A DNA stretch of 64,000 bases from Batillaria attramentaria (taxonomy: Eukaryota > Mollusca > Gastropoda > Batillariidae), in contig JACVVK020000328.1 in assembly GCA_018292915.2 (NCBI GenBank), forward strand, positions 124,001 to 188,000. Direction: 5' to 3'. The notes beneath the pieces were generated by a model. The model was given only the letters and a program-made list of their open reading frames with translations, was not told where the DNA came from and made no database searches. Position numbers and translations under genes: made by a program. Within the stretch, counting starts at the first letter, position 1. Every line of letters begins with the position of its first letter. Below are positions 1 to 13,996 of this stretch, piece after piece.

Positions 1-792
1 ATGGCATCCGTACGTGGTGGAAAAAAGACGCTACAGCCTCATACACCCACCCACTCACCCACCCAGCGCTGACTGTGTACGTGCAACGTCAGAACCAACT
101 GGACACCCCCGAGTTCCGATAGCACGCAATCAACGCCAGATTCCACAGGTAAGCGTCAACTGCCAACTTATACCAGACCAGGCGCATGATGGCAGGAATT
201 GTGGTGTGAGGCAAAACAGTACACTGGTGCTGACTAGTCAATTAGGCCTGGCTTTGACCTAAACACGCGCACTTCCCACCAGCGGGAGCTTCGTCCCTAA
301 TTTTTGAGGCGTGTACTTTTATGTATACTGCGCGGCGACTTTGTGTTCATATTAGTCCGTGCGGCCACCTTCTTGTAGTTGGCAATGGGAAGATAATAGC
401 ATGTCCCCTTCCCACTGCCCCAACCCCCGATTAAAACGACATATCAAATCAAACCCTTCCAAGTAGTTTTGGGCTTGTACATCAATGGCGTTACACATAC
501 AACAAAAAAACAAATCATATTTTGATTAAGCCTGCATTTTAATGTTGCCGCTTAGTGGGAGTATTGCACTTTGATTATACTCGTGTTTCCTGCAACAAGA
601 ACCGCCTAGGGGTTGCTAGGGGTTAATATTGCCTGATTTTCGCACAGAGAGTCTAAGGAGAGTGTGTGTATTTGGGAGTTAACGTCCTTTTCCACAACGT
701 ATCGATAATATCAAAGACGAGAGAGAGAGATGGAGAGCATTTCTGCTACATTATGAGAAGTCACCTTTGATCACCCGCATGAATGACTGGGC

Positions 793-824
<32 letters not shown>

Positions 825-3800
825 GGGGGGGGTATTTGGGAGTTAACGTCCTTTTCCATTACGTATGGATAATACCAAAGACGAGCAAAGAGAGAGGGCG
901 GGCGGGCCGGCCGGCCGGCGGACGGACAGACAGACAATGGGAAGATGATAGCATGTCTCCCTGCCCCAACCCCCCGATTTAAACTACATATCAACTCAAA
1001 CCCTACCAAGTAATTTTGGGGGTGTTACAAAAAAAAAAAAAAAAAAAAATTGATTTAAGTCTGCATGGATTTTAATGTACGTTGCTTAGTGGGAGTGACA
1101 GTGTTGTACTTTGATTATGTGATTGCTGCATTAAGAACCGCCTAGATGTTGCTAAGGGTTAATCTCGTCTGATTTTCGCATACAGAGCATAAAGAGAGAA
1201 AGAGTGTGTATGTGGGGGTTAACGTCCTTTTCCACCACGTCGATAATATCGATCATATCAATGAAGAGAGAGAGGGGAGGGTGGGTGAGTGTTTGGGGGT
1301 TTAACGTCCTTTTCCGCCACACAGGGTGATATCAAAGACGGGGAAACGATGAAAAAGCCAGCACAAATATTTGGCCCCAGCCGGGATCGAACTCACGACC
1401 CGAGCATTAGACGTCCAACGCTCTACCATTCGACCACCCCGGCTCCCCATGAAGAGAGAGAGAGAGAGAGATTCTACTACAACATTATGAGAAGGAGACA
1501 CATTGCATCATCCGGGACGAAATCAGATAGAGGGATGGGCAGGCGGTCGGACGGACGGACAGACAGGCAGGCATGCAGCCAGCCAGCCAGCCAGAGAGGC
1601 AGACAGACGGACAGACAGACAGGCAATGGGAAGATGATAGCATGTCCACCTGCCCCATCCCCCGATTTAAACGACATATCAACTCAAACTCTACCAAGGG
1701 GTTGTGCACCAATGGCGTTAAACATTAAAAAAAAATCATATTTCATTTAAGGAGTCACATTAGATCACCCGGCATGAATGACTGGGTGTGTGTGAGTTGG
1801 GGGGGGGGGGTGTACTTGGGAGTAAACGTTTCTACCACATGTGGATGATACCAAAGACGAGCAAAGGAGAGAGAGAGTGCGTTGAGGGGTTAACGTCCTT
1901 TTCCACCACGTATCGATGATATCAAAGGAGAGAGACAGACAGACAGACAGACAGACAATGGGAAGATGATGGCATGTCCCCCAGCCCCAACCCCCCCGAT
2001 TTAAACTACATTTCAACTCAAACCCTACCAAGTAATTTTGGGGTTGTGCACCAATGGCGTTACACATTTAAAAAAAATCATAATTGATTTAAGCCTGCAT
2101 GGATTTTAATGTTGCTTAGTGTTGTAGTTTGATTATACTCGTGATTGCTGCATTAAGAACCGCCTAGGGGGGGGGGGGGAAGGGGTATTTGGGAGTTAAC
2201 GTCCTTTTCCACCACGTATGGATAACACCAAAGACGAGCAGAGAGATGGGGGAGGGGGGGCGGACGGGCGGGTGGACGGACGGACGGACGAACGGACAAT
2301 GGGAGGATGAGAGCATAAAGAGAGAGAGTGTGTATTTGGAGGTTACCGTCCTTTTCCACCACGTCGATAATATATCGATCATATCAATGACGAGAAAGAG
2401 AGAGTGTGTGTTTAAGGGTTAACGTCCTTTTCCACCACATATCGATGATATCAAAGAGAAGGAGAGAGAGAGAGGGACGGACGGGCAGGCGGTCGGTCGG
2501 ACGGACGGACGGACAATGGGAAGATTGGCATGTCCCCCTGCCCCAACCCCCCGATTTATCAACTACATATCAACTCAAAATCTACCAAGTGTGTATGTGG
2601 GGGTTAACGTCCATTTTCATCACGTCGATAATATCAATGACGGGAGAGAGAGAGAGAGAGATTCTACTACAACATTATGAGAATGAGACACATTGTATCA
2701 TCATCCGACTTGATTGACTGGGAGTGTTGGGTGGGGGTGGGGGGTATTTGGGAGTTAACGTTCTTTTTCACCACGTAAGGATGATATCAAAGGCGAGCAA
2801 GAGAGAGAGAGAGAGAGAGACACACACACACACAGACAGAGAGAGATTGGTTATAGGACGATACTGTGACATTAGTGTGCATGGTATCACACGACATGGA
2901 TAAAGAAGGGGGAGAGAGCAGAGACAAAGGCTCGCCTCCCCCCCCCCCCCCCCTTTTGGGGAAGAAAGTCAAAACCCCAGACATTCTACTGCAAATCATC
3001 ATGTCACACAGGAAAAGGGAGCACAAAATTAAGCTTTTTGGATGCTGCTGTGCACAATCTCGATGTTTGAAGCGGAATAGAAGACGCTATTGTATTCAGT
3101 TGCAGCGGCAGTTATTGGAAAAAAAAATAAAGAACAAAGAACCCCAAATATCCCTGTAATTTAAAGACAGATTTACGTTGCCCCTCTATTGTGTCGCTCA
3201 TACGTGGCGGAAAAGAACGTTAGAAACGAAAACACCAACCCATCCTAAACTGTGCACGTAAAACATCAGAACTAATAGGACACCCCCGAGCTTAATTAGT
3301 ATCAATTATCCTGTATTCCTTGTAGGATCTGTATTAGTATGCAATCACCGCCACATTCCACAGGAAGTGTCAAGCGCCAAGTCGGACCGATCAAAGAGGA
3401 CACCGGCGGGAGTTCTGATGTGAGGCGACACGGTCCATTGGTGGTGAGTCGTCTGCACTCAACAATTAAACCTGGCTCCAACGTAACTACCAGCCACGTG
3501 CTCTGGTGACAGTTGCGTGGGACTTTCGCAAAACAGGCTCAAAAACAGTATGTTCCCTTGCCCCCCCCCCCCCCGCCATTTTTTTTCTTCCATTTTCCGG
3601 CGCAAGTTTGGCAAGATGACATAGCATGAGGGGAAAATAATATTCATCACATGTACAGACAGTTCGCTAAACGGCTCCCCACCAGCCCGAGCTTCGTCCC
3701 TAGCTTTTGAGGTGTGTATTTTTATGTATCCTGCGCGGCGACTTTGTGTTCAGATTAGTCCGTGAGGCCACCTTGTAGTTGGCAATGGGAAGATAATAGC

Positions 3801-5500
3801 ATATCCCCCTCCCTTCTGCCCCAACCCCCCGATTTAAACGACATATCAATTCAAAACCTACCAAGTAATTTTGGGGTTGCATGTACACCAGTGTCGTTAC
3901 ACATACAACAACAACAAACAAAACAAAAAATCGTATTTTGATTGTGCCTGCATGGATTTTAATGTTGCTTAGTGGGAGTGTTGTACTTTGATTATACTCG
4001 TGTTTGCTGCAGCAAGAATCTCCTAGGGGTTGCTTGGGGTTAATATTGCCTGATTTTTGCGTAGAGAGTCTAAAGAGAGAGAGTGTGTGTATTTGGGAGT
4101 TTGCGTCCTTTTCCACCACGTATCGATAATACCAAAGAAACGAGAGAGAGAGAGAGAGAGCGTTTAGGGGTAACGTCCGTTTCCACCACGTATCGATGAT
4201 CTCAAAGGAGAGCGCGAGAGAGAGAGAGAGAGAGAGAGTGCGTTTAGGGGTAACGTCCTTTTCCACCACGTATCGATGATCTCAAAGGAGAGCGCGCGCG
4301 AGAGAGAGAGAGAGAGACAGACAGGCAATGGGAAGATGATAGCATGTCCCCCTGCCCCAACCCCCCGATTTAAACTACATTTCAACTCAAACCCTACCAA
4401 GTAATTTTTGGGTTGTACACCAATGACGTTACACATACAACAACAAAAAAATGTACATGTATTTTTATTAAGCCTGTATGGATTTTAATGTTGCTTAGTG
4501 GGAGTGTTGCACTTTGGTTATACTCTTGTTTCCTGCAGCAAGAACCGCCTAGGGGTTGCTAGTGGTTAATATTGTCGGATTTTCGCATACAAAGTCTAAA
4601 GAGAGAGAGAGTGTGTATTTGGGATTTAACGTCCTTTTCCACCACGTATCGATAATATCAAAGACGAGAGAGAGAGAGAGAGAGAGAGAGCGTTTCTGCT
4701 ACATTATGACGAGTCACATTTGATCACCCGGCTCAAATGACTGGGTGTGTGTGTGGGGGGGAGGGGGGGTATTTGGGAGTTAACGTCCTTTTCCACCACG
4801 TATGGATGATATCAAACACGAGCAAAGAGAGAGATAGAGGGAGGGAGAAAGGGACGGACAGACGGACAATGGGAAGATAATAGCATGTCCCCCCCCCCCA
4901 CCCCTGTCCCAACCCCCCGATTTAAACGACATATCAACTCAAACCCTACCAAGTAATTTTGGGGTTGTGCTTCAATGGCGTTACACATTTAAAAAAATAA
5001 TTTTTGATTTAAGGATTCACATTTGATCACCCGGCCGGCATGAATAACTGGGTGTGTGTGGGTGGGGGGGGGGGGGTGGTGGTGGTGGTGTGTGTGTGTG
5101 TGTGTGTGGGGGGGGGGGGGGTATGGATGATACCGATGACGAGCAAGGGGGGGGGGGGAGAGTGTGTGTGTGTGTGTTTAGGGGTTAACGTCCTTTTCCA
5201 CCACGTATCGATGATATCAAAGGAGAGACAGACAGACAGACAGACAATGGGAAGATGATAGCATGTCCCCCTTCCCCAACCCCCCGATTTAAACTACATA
5301 TCAACTCAAACTCAATCAAATAATTTTGGGTTGTGCACCAATGGCGTTCACATTAAAAAATAATCATATTTGATTTAAGTCTGCATGGATTTTAATGTTG
5401 CTTAGTGGGGGTGTTGTACTTTGATTATACTCGTGATTGATGCATTAAGAACCGCCTAGGGTTTGCTAGGGGTTAATCTCCTCTGATTTAATGGCGGATT
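1..5500. repeat. Satellite-like higher-order repeat array
   Basis: About ten diverged copies of a unit of roughly 340-700 bp can be traced by a shared anchor (acaatgggaagatgatagca or close variants) at about 381, 937, 1622, 1959, 2296, 2513, 3780, 4325, 4865 and 5245. Each unit has a C-rich stretch, an A-rich stretch, a block with 'aaccgcctaggggttgctag', a purine (GA)n run and a short segment matching the tail of the tRNA-derived SINE in reverse orientation. A distinct head block at 1-370 recurs at about 3195-3770, giving a second-level period near 3.2 kb. No coding region is supported; open frames here come from the repeats. Confidence 0.75.
1281..1448 (-). mobile_element. tRNA-derived SINE (family SINE-A), full length, minus strand
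   Basis: On the minus strand the element starts with a tRNA-Arg(TCT)-like head: A-box-like TGGTCGAATGG, anticodon loop close to CTTCTAA (one change here), B-box-like GAGTTCGATCCC. A body with 'AAATATTTGTGCTGGC' follows, then a tail with 'AAGGACGTTAAACCCCCAAA' and CACCC repeats. Nine further full-length or partial members lie in this window, several with clear target-site duplications. It sits inside the 1-5.5 kb array. Confidence 0.85.
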
Positions 5501-8476
5501 TGTCTTCTAACCCAACAGTGCGTTTTAATTTTTTCAAGGATTGTACAACTTGTAAATCGACTGAATATTATTATTCTTTTTTTTCTGTTTTTTCCATTCG
5601 ATGCTTACTCTGTCCGAACTGAAAGGGTCAAGGTTATGATTAGGCCCATGTACCAAATGGCGCTAACAGCGTACGACATGACTGACAGTTATCGTCCGGC
5701 CACTGTCAAACTGCAAACAGGGATACGGCCTGAGCCAGATGTATGGAACAAAACAAAATTGCTGTACACTGGCATGAGACTTAGCTCTAGTCTCAAACGG
5801 ATTACACCGGGAGTGTCAACAGCGCGCATTAACGTTTAGTCAGTCGTAAACTCGCCCTAGTCTTTGTTTATGCATTTCATACTAACCGTTTAGTCAAGCG
5901 GTTTGTGCAAATTCAGTCATCTCGATTCTTTCATAAATCTTGATATCGTCAACTTTCTTTACGGTAACTGATAGTAAGAAACAAATTAAGTAAACAAATA
6001 GTATCACGCGCACGATTTGGGATTTGGTCTGTGGTCTGTGGTTGAGGCATCCGCCTGCAGATCTTAAGCTGCCTGGTTCATATCCCCAGTGGGCAGGAAT
6101 TGGGTTGGATTCTTCCCTTCAAAATATCAGAATCACGTGCAGACTCGTTTACGATGCCTGTGCCGCCTTCATGTACACACGCACGCTGAAATATCAAGAG
6201 TTCACGCTAAAATCATACGTCCAACATTTCAAAGAAACGTACAGTGTGGCCGGTGGCGTGGAAAATCAAAACTACTGTTGCATGAACCAAAGTGAGTAGC
6301 ACGGTGGAGGTTTGCACATAAGGTAGCATTTTGTAGCGGCAGACTTGCCCTGCTTCGCCCTGTAGCTCTGCCTTGAGTGTCTCAGAAGAGATGGACATGT
6401 GTGCCGAGGAGAACAGTGCCATGCGGTATACACCCCGAAGGCAAATACGCGGGGCTCCAGGTACGAATCAGCCAACCGTTGATTTCAGCGATAGTCTTAC
6501 TTCGATTTTGCTTGCTGTAAAAATCGCAACTGCAGGAGACAAAAATAAACCAAGTAGGCTAGAAAAAAAATACGGAACAACGTAGAACAAATTTGAACCT
6601 AACTTTTCATTACAGAAATCAATAGAGTACTGGACCCTCATGTAAAACTCGAGGTTAGGTATTTTAGCCCCGGGCTAAAGTCTAACCTCCATCTAATTTA
6701 GCTCCAGGGTTACATTTTCTCATGCACGAGTCGAGGTTAGCTCTATCTTTAGAGCCAAAGTCGGGGATCAAGCTATTGGGCCATTTTCGGGCTGATAAGT
6801 CTGCTAACCCCGGGTTACCGAGAAGCAAGGATGGCGGCAGTTGCACTGAGTCGGTAGTAAAGGCACTTATTACGTTCACCGCATCTTCCGGGACCGTCAG
6901 AACCCATTTGACATCTTCGGTGACGATGAGTAAATATTCAGGAAATTCACTGGCAGGAGAGTCTTCGATCACTGACAGTATCAAAGACGCCAGTGAACGA
7001 GACATCCCAGCAAACGTCAGCATTACGTCAATCAAATATGACCTCAGCAATATGACGCCATCCTTTATTCCAATAGACCGGGCACATGACAAGGAAGTGA
7101 TCGAACGGAAACAAAACCCACGTCTCGAGCATGCGCATCAAAGGGATTTCCCCCAGCTTAAAATAGATTGCCGGGTTAGTCCACGCTCTAACTTCGACTT
7201 CTACATTGCACAAAATCGCTCCCACTAGCCTCGGAGTAGCTAGTCTGGGTTAGGCCCGTAGCCGAGGGTTAAATTAACCTCGAATTTTACATGCGGACCC
7301 AGGCCTCTAATGCTGTGGTGGTCTTCGTGATTTTTTTCTCCGTCCGCGTCACCGTTAAAAACGACCGTTTATCTCGCCATTTTGAATATAATTATGAGCC
7401 CTATAAATGGGCTTTTGGGGGGTATGCACAAAGTATGCATGTTTGCAGGTACAGAAATGCGCAGAACTCCGTTACTGTTAGACAAGACACGCATTGCTGA
7501 CATACAGAAATTTCACCCAAATCAGAATTATGCTTTCTGGATAATTGCGGCTATCAGTTTGGCCGTTGATTGAAAGAACCCTGTAAAGGCGGCTGTATTT
7601 GATGCTTGTGCACTGAGTAGGTCACTGCAGGTGACATGTATCGCGGAAAACATTTACGAACATTGAACAGTTTAGTCTGAAAACGCTTTTTTGTTGTTGT
7701 GAAGTTCCCTTGTCACCTCATGTGCAGGTAAGGTGAAATATGATATCCCAGTGAGGTCTTTTTTCGGGAGGGATATTTCGGGGGTGTATACTTATTGAAG
7801 TAGTTGCTGTGTTGTGAGTAGTGAACGGTTTTTCTCAATGAATAGTGCACACGCAAAAATAGTATCCCGGTGGTGTCATATCAAAGTTGCATTGAAATCG
7901 CTTTCGCACTTTGGTCACAAACAGCCATCGAAAGTGTAATCTTCTTAATAATGGCGGACCACGCATTATAATGGGACTAGGGACAGTTGATTTTTTGCTG
8001 AGATAAGATGTATTTCCGAAAACGAATAATTATAATATGATGCAAATATTTGGGCACATAATCGGTGTGTCAAATTTATCTTCCGGAACTTGCATACAAG
8101 ATTCATTGCTTACAGGTGGCCTTCAATTAAGGCTATCGGCTCCCTATATGGGCTGGATGCGGTCCTTACTAAAAAGCCTGCCATATTGCTACGCTCGATT
8201 CAGTTTCGTTTTAGACATTTGTCGTGACGCGGTCACGCGGACAGAGAAAATATTTACGTAGACCACCACCGCATAAGGGGCCTGTGCTCTACTGATTTCT
8301 TAATAAAAAAAAAAAGTTAGGATCAAATTTGTTATACGTCCCCCTATATTAAAAGCCTAATTATCCTATCCTAAAGCTTCTGCATACGCAACTGATAATC
8401 ATTCTGGAGGCCGGGTTAATTAATATTATGCGGCTTTTTCAGACACAGCGATTGATGTATTGCATTGCGATTTCAG
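5501..8476. other. Intergenic or 5' flank of gene A; no convincing gene
   Basis: No reading frame here resembles a known protein or joins cleanly to gene A. A tRNA-like SINE fragment lies at about 6018-6130 (B-box-like GGTTCATATCC followed by CCCAGTGGGCAGG). An inverted-repeat element occupies about 6634-7306. The signal-peptide exon expected for gene A was sought here but not recognised. Confidence 0.5.
6634..7306. mobile_element. Non-autonomous DNA transposon-like element with terminal inverted repeats
   Basis: The left end (tggaccctcatgtaaaactc...) and the reverse complement of the right end (tgggtccgcatgtaaaattc...) match over about 27 bp with few mismatches. Both continue into 'gaggtta' and then CG-rich blocks (gccccgggctaa and gcccgtagccgagg). 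The interior has open frames on both strands (about 168 and 136 codons) without recognisable domains. No target-site duplication was identified. The superfamily is uncertain; such ends occur in Harbinger-like and related elements. Confidence 0.5.
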
Positions 8477-8728
8477 GTGCGCAAGATCTACCGACCCATT
8501 CGTGCAGAGAATATACTGCTGAGGGGGAAACCTTGGTCTGCTACTGTACGGGAGGCTGTGGAGCCGGCGAGACACGAACACTGACCTGGCCGGGTCACTC
8601 TGACACATACCGTCTGGAGAAAGTCAACATTACCAGGCAGCAACATGGACAGAACTTCACGTGCCAGAGGGTGTGTGGCAGTCAGACTACTGATGTTACC
8701 TACACTCTTCAAGTGGCGTGTGAGTTTC

Positions 8729-8787
<59 letters not shown>

Positions 8788-9147
8788 TATGGATTTTTTT
8801 CTCTCATGAACACGAACAAGGCATAGCCAAAGTGAAAAGAAGCATTATGGCGCTCATGCTTATTATTTCCATAGACGGCCCTGACGCAGCCAGCACTAGC
8901 ATCACCGGACCATCCCCCTTCATCACAAACGGAACACTCTCCATAACACTGACGTGTGCAGCAACCACCAACCCTACACCTGCCTACAGTTGGAGCGGTC
9001 TGACGTGCGACAACGGTAACAGTGACAGCACGTGCATCTACACACCATCCATACAGGAGGACGGGAAACGGGCCACGTGCACAGTGATAAACCCTGAAAA
9101 CAATCAGGCGATACCAGTGACTGAGGAGTTCAACATCAGCCTCTGGT

Positions 9148-9197
<50 letters not shown>

Positions 9198-9989
9198 GTA
9201 TGACACACACTTTCCAAAATTAATGTCTGTTAAAATATCCTACTACTTATCGAAAAGCCACACACACGTGCTCACGGTTTGTGATACCAGCAAAGGAAAA
9301 CATATTCACTGTTCCGCCACTTGCACGCCAGGGCAATTGATCCCTTGAGAATCGCAAGAATGCTTTGTACCCGCCCACTTCCCTTCCCCCAAATCATGGG
9401 TGATTCTTAGTTATCCTGGGGTTAGATTTAACGAGTTTGTGTTAATCGTTATCAGTCGTATCATTTTGTCAACTCGTTAAGTGTTCTGTGTCTGTATTAG
9501 AATTTTAGAATTTCACTCAACAAAAATAATTTATTATTATATTCAAGGTAAAGTCAGGCTGAGTTACATGTCACTTATGTTCTAGTCTGTTGTCTTTGCA
9601 ATTTGTTTCAGATCCACCGACCGAAAAGCCATTGGTATCAGGATACAGTCCAGACCAGATTCTGAGAGACGGGGACATCCTGACCTGTAATTTAACTAGC
9701 GGAAAACCGTTAGGGAATGTAACTTTCTACTGTGGCGACCCAGATCATGAGGATCAGAATGTATTCTCAGCAAGAGTCGATGTCGTCATAGATACGTCAA
9801 ACGTCACAAAGGACATGGAAAATATGACGTGTCACTGTTCAGGTCGATGGGACCCTCAACCTGATCTGTACACGGAGAGCGAGAAGAATGCTTCGTTTTA
9901 CACTGAGTGTTAGTAATACGTGTTTTATCGTTTAGTTTACTGTAGAAAAGAGTAGTGCAGTTTTGTTCTTATGTATAGCAAAACAAAAC

Positions 9990-10057
<68 letters not shown>

Positions 10058-10629
10058 CCTTTGTTATTCTGTCCATTAGAATCAGCACTATATGTCTAAG
10101 ACAAACACCGCACGGCATTATCCTCCTATTTTAACGCTACACGCATTTTATTCCAGATCCCTCAAGCCTCACTGACTTTACCATGAACGGAATCGCCAAT
10201 GGGACACTGACAGTGAATGAAAGTGACCACGTGACGGTGATGTTACAAATCAGTGCCTATGGTCGGCCTGCTCCACGTGTTGTCGTCATGAAGAACGGAA
10301 CTGAGGAAATAACCAGTAACGACCAGCGGAACATGTACGAGTTTAGTCAGGTGGTAACACACACACTGAGTCCTGCTGAATGTGAACTTACGGGCAACTA
10401 CACTGCGTTTGTTGATAAACCCCGCAACACACACCCAAGTCGTTCCGCCTTTGTGGAAAAGACAGTTCATCTTGCGGTCAGTTGTAAGTAACTCATCTTT
10501 TCATAAATCTAAACCTAAAGGTTCGTCGCACAAATTAACGTTGGATTGCCCCGTCTCTGATATCACCCGTGCGTGGTGGAAAAGGACGTTAACCCCCCCC
10601 CCCCCAAAAAAAAAAAAAAAACCACTACA

Positions 10630-10693
<64 letters not shown>

Positions 10694-12632
10694 AGAGAGA
10701 GAGGGAGACAGACAGACAGAGCCTGTATCTCCGAAAAATCTTATCCGAATCGTACCCATGCTTGGGCCAAATATTTGTGCTGGCTTTTTCATCGTTGCCC
10801 CGTCCTTAATATCACCCGTATCTGGTGGAAAATAACGTTAAACCCTCAAACACCCACCCCCACCCTCTTATCCGAATCGCTTGAAATCTGAGTTGTCCCA
10901 GTTTATCAAGATTTTGGATCAGTGCCTCCGAGCGATTTACGATTGCAAGAATACTTTGTCGCCCGTTGAGGAAAAGTTGGCTTTCTGGCGTTTTGAGCTT
11001 TAAAATGTGTTTAAATCGTTCTATATTTTAGCTGTTGATAGCATTATTACTGAGTCTGGAGAGATTAAATTATGATCGCTCTTATACTTTTGGCGTAAAC
11101 CGTATTTGACAGCGCAGATGAAACCATTTTCGGTCTTAAAAATCGCTCATTGCGCATGTAGGTAAGTGCGAGTGTCTGAGAGAGAGAGAGAGAGATTATG
11201 TGTGTTCTTCCCCGATTCATGGCAAGACAATAGAACAGCCTCGATGATAGCAGGTTATTGAATGGAAAAAACATATGGGGCTGGTGACCACCTTGATATT
11301 TATTGTGATTGCTATCTGCTTAGAGTTGTTGTTGTCGTCGTCGTCGTTCGTTGTTGGTTAGGTTTTTAAAATTTTGAATTGACTTTTAACGTGAAGGAGG
11401 ATAATCTCTTGAAGAACACGAAAGGGCAAACTCATGACAATAGCATGCCCATTTATGATTTAATATCTATTTTGTATCTATTTATTTTTTGTTGTTTTTA
11501 TTACTTGGGTTGGCTTTGGGCCTGGGCGTGGTGGGGGATACTTTCATGAACAATACAAAAGGGTAGACTGAGAATAAATGACTCTCTGTATGATTTTGTG
11601 TCTTGCACGGAATAGGTGCACCACGACTGTCTACACGCGTCTCCTCTGACACCAATACATGTCCAAATGTCATCAGAGAGGAGGGGTTTGATCTGCTGGT
11701 TGTTGCCAATCCTCCGCCAGATGACGTGACTGTGACGTACCTTGACAGGAATATCTCTACCTTGTTCAATATCAACCAGCGTCCTATTTCAATGTGCGAG
11801 ACGACACTTGAAGTGAGAGTGATCAATTTTACAAAACTGACCGATGGTGAATACAAGCTGATCGTCTCAAACACTCTCGGGAGTTTTCAGTGTCCGTTTA
11901 ACCGCAGGAAAAAAGGTTCTCTCTCTCTCTCTCTCTCTCTCTTTAAAACCAGTTGTTGATTTACAGACGCGCAAGCTATTTTTTAATGCGTATATCCGAC
12001 CAAATATAGATTATGCGTCAACTATTTGGGACGGTTGTGGTGAACTCCATGTTAAAAGTTAAATTCCTTGTACCGACGCGGCATTAAGCTTGTTCTTCCC
12101 GACCCCACTCTCACCACGGATGAAAGGCTCACGGTGCTAGAACTTCTACCATTAGAAAAACATTTGGCCCTCAACAAATGCCTGATGATGCATAATGTTC
12201 TGAAAGGGAAAGCCCCTTCCTACTTGTCAAAACTCTTCAGGCCCAGTGACACCCGATACAGCACCTCTAGGAACAGTCTATTTGTCCCACGTCCACGTCT
12301 AGACTTGTTCAAGTCTAGTTTCTCCTATTCTGGTGCATTCATATGGAACATGCTACCACCTGAGGTCCGACTAATTAACAATTTCTCAAGGTTCAAAGTT
12401 CACGTGCGTCAGAATTTTCTGACTAATAAATAATTTCTCACGGTCCTCACTAACCATGGTAAAAAAAAAAGTCTTCCCTTTACTGAGTTTCTTTAGTTCT
12501 TTAGAATTTGTTATGAGTTTTTCTCTTGTATTTTGAGTTGATAGCTTCTTATCATTTGCATGAGCATTTACACTGTAATGTTCGTGAAATGTGCTGTAAA
12601 GCGTTAAAGCGCTGGTCAGTCCGCGCGCGCAC

Positions 12633-12690
<58 letters not shown>

Positions 12691-13406
12691 GTGTGTGTTC
12701 TGATGCATTTTGAGTGCTTTGTTAGTGTAGCAAGGACAGATAGTAAGAGAGACCTGTGCGTCTATTATCTCATCCTTGGAAAATAAAGTTTCAGTCAGTC
12801 AGTCAGTCAGTCTCTCTCTGTAAAGGATGGAGCCTGACACTCTAACCATAGTTTTGATTTTTTTTCTGCCTTCTTTCCATCAAAACCTGTTTTTGTGAAT
12901 AAGTTCTTGGTGAAAATCATTCACAATTATCTGAGCTCTTACCGTTCCCAGTATGTTTCATTATGCTAAGCGTCCGTAACAGATATGTACAAACTGCATG
13001 TACTATTTAAATTTTCATTCCAAAAAATTGTAAATTAGAAACTTGCCATCTACCCCAGTAACCACAATTTTGTATGTGTCCACGTTTGGTCACATAGGGA
13101 CCCGTATTGTGGTAAGACAGAGTGTAGATGTCCATGCTTCCTTAACATTCACAAGAAACAGTTGATGACTGACGTGAATTGCACAGTAATTGTTTTGAGA
13201 GCATAGTGTTATGCTCTTAATACCGCTAATTATGCTGCCTAAGCAAATACTTAACGCTTTCCTCTAATTTCAGATGGCGAAGATGACACGGTGTTGTCTT
13301 CTAGCACAATCATCATTATTGGAGTCGTAGTAGGGGTAGTATTTCTGATTATCCTCGCTTCCATCATTATCTTCTTCGTCATCCGTCGAAGAGGAGGTAA
13401 GGCAAA

Positions 13407-13470
<64 letters not shown>

Positions 13471-13928
13471 TACAGAGAAAGTACCGTTTCTGGTTCGCAT
13501 AGGGAAGACGGGTAACCCCCTCCCCCCCTTCCAAACCACTACCACTACAACAACAAACAGAACAGCATCACAAAACAACCCAGATCTTGAAAGCTAGGAA
13601 ACTTTTAAAAATGAATAAATATGAATGTTCCTTCTCAAATCTTAAAGCGTAAAAAACTTCAAGTTTTCCGAATCCAATATTTTCTTTTCGGTAATAGTTT
13701 CAATTACGAATTTATTTGATGGTTCCACTACTGAGAAACGAAGACTTTCACCCACGCTACATCTGGTTTCTTTCCAGGCAGGAAGCCTCCACACGAAAGC
13801 ATTCAGACTGAAAGATCATGTGATAATGGTATAGTAACGGTACTCTCTCTCTCTCTCTCTCTCTCCGGTAGGTCTCTGCAATGTCTGAGTTCGAGTCTTT
13901 CTCTCTGAAAAAAAAAAGATTGCGTGGG

Positions 13929-13996
<68 letters not shown>

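Noticed and set aside
6722..7228. 168-codon open frame
   Set aside because: It lies inside the inverted-repeat element, has an overlapping antisense frame and no recognisable domain.
8037..8115. Possible first exon of gene A (MMQIFGHII... ending phase 1 before gtggcc)
   Set aside because: The peptide lacks a signal-peptide profile and the donor is poor. The phase match alone is weak.
8428..8476. In-frame ATG (MRLFQTQRLMYCIAIS) running straight into gene A Ig1
   Set aside because: It is weakly hydrophobic and crosses a good acceptor (gcgatttcag). The other copies splice a proper signal exon in phase 1 at this point, so it is more likely intron.
8730..9203. Long frames on both strands across TG/CA tracts
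   Set aside because: Repeats of Cys-Val or Thr-His come from microsatellites. Only the embedded Ig2 exon is supported.
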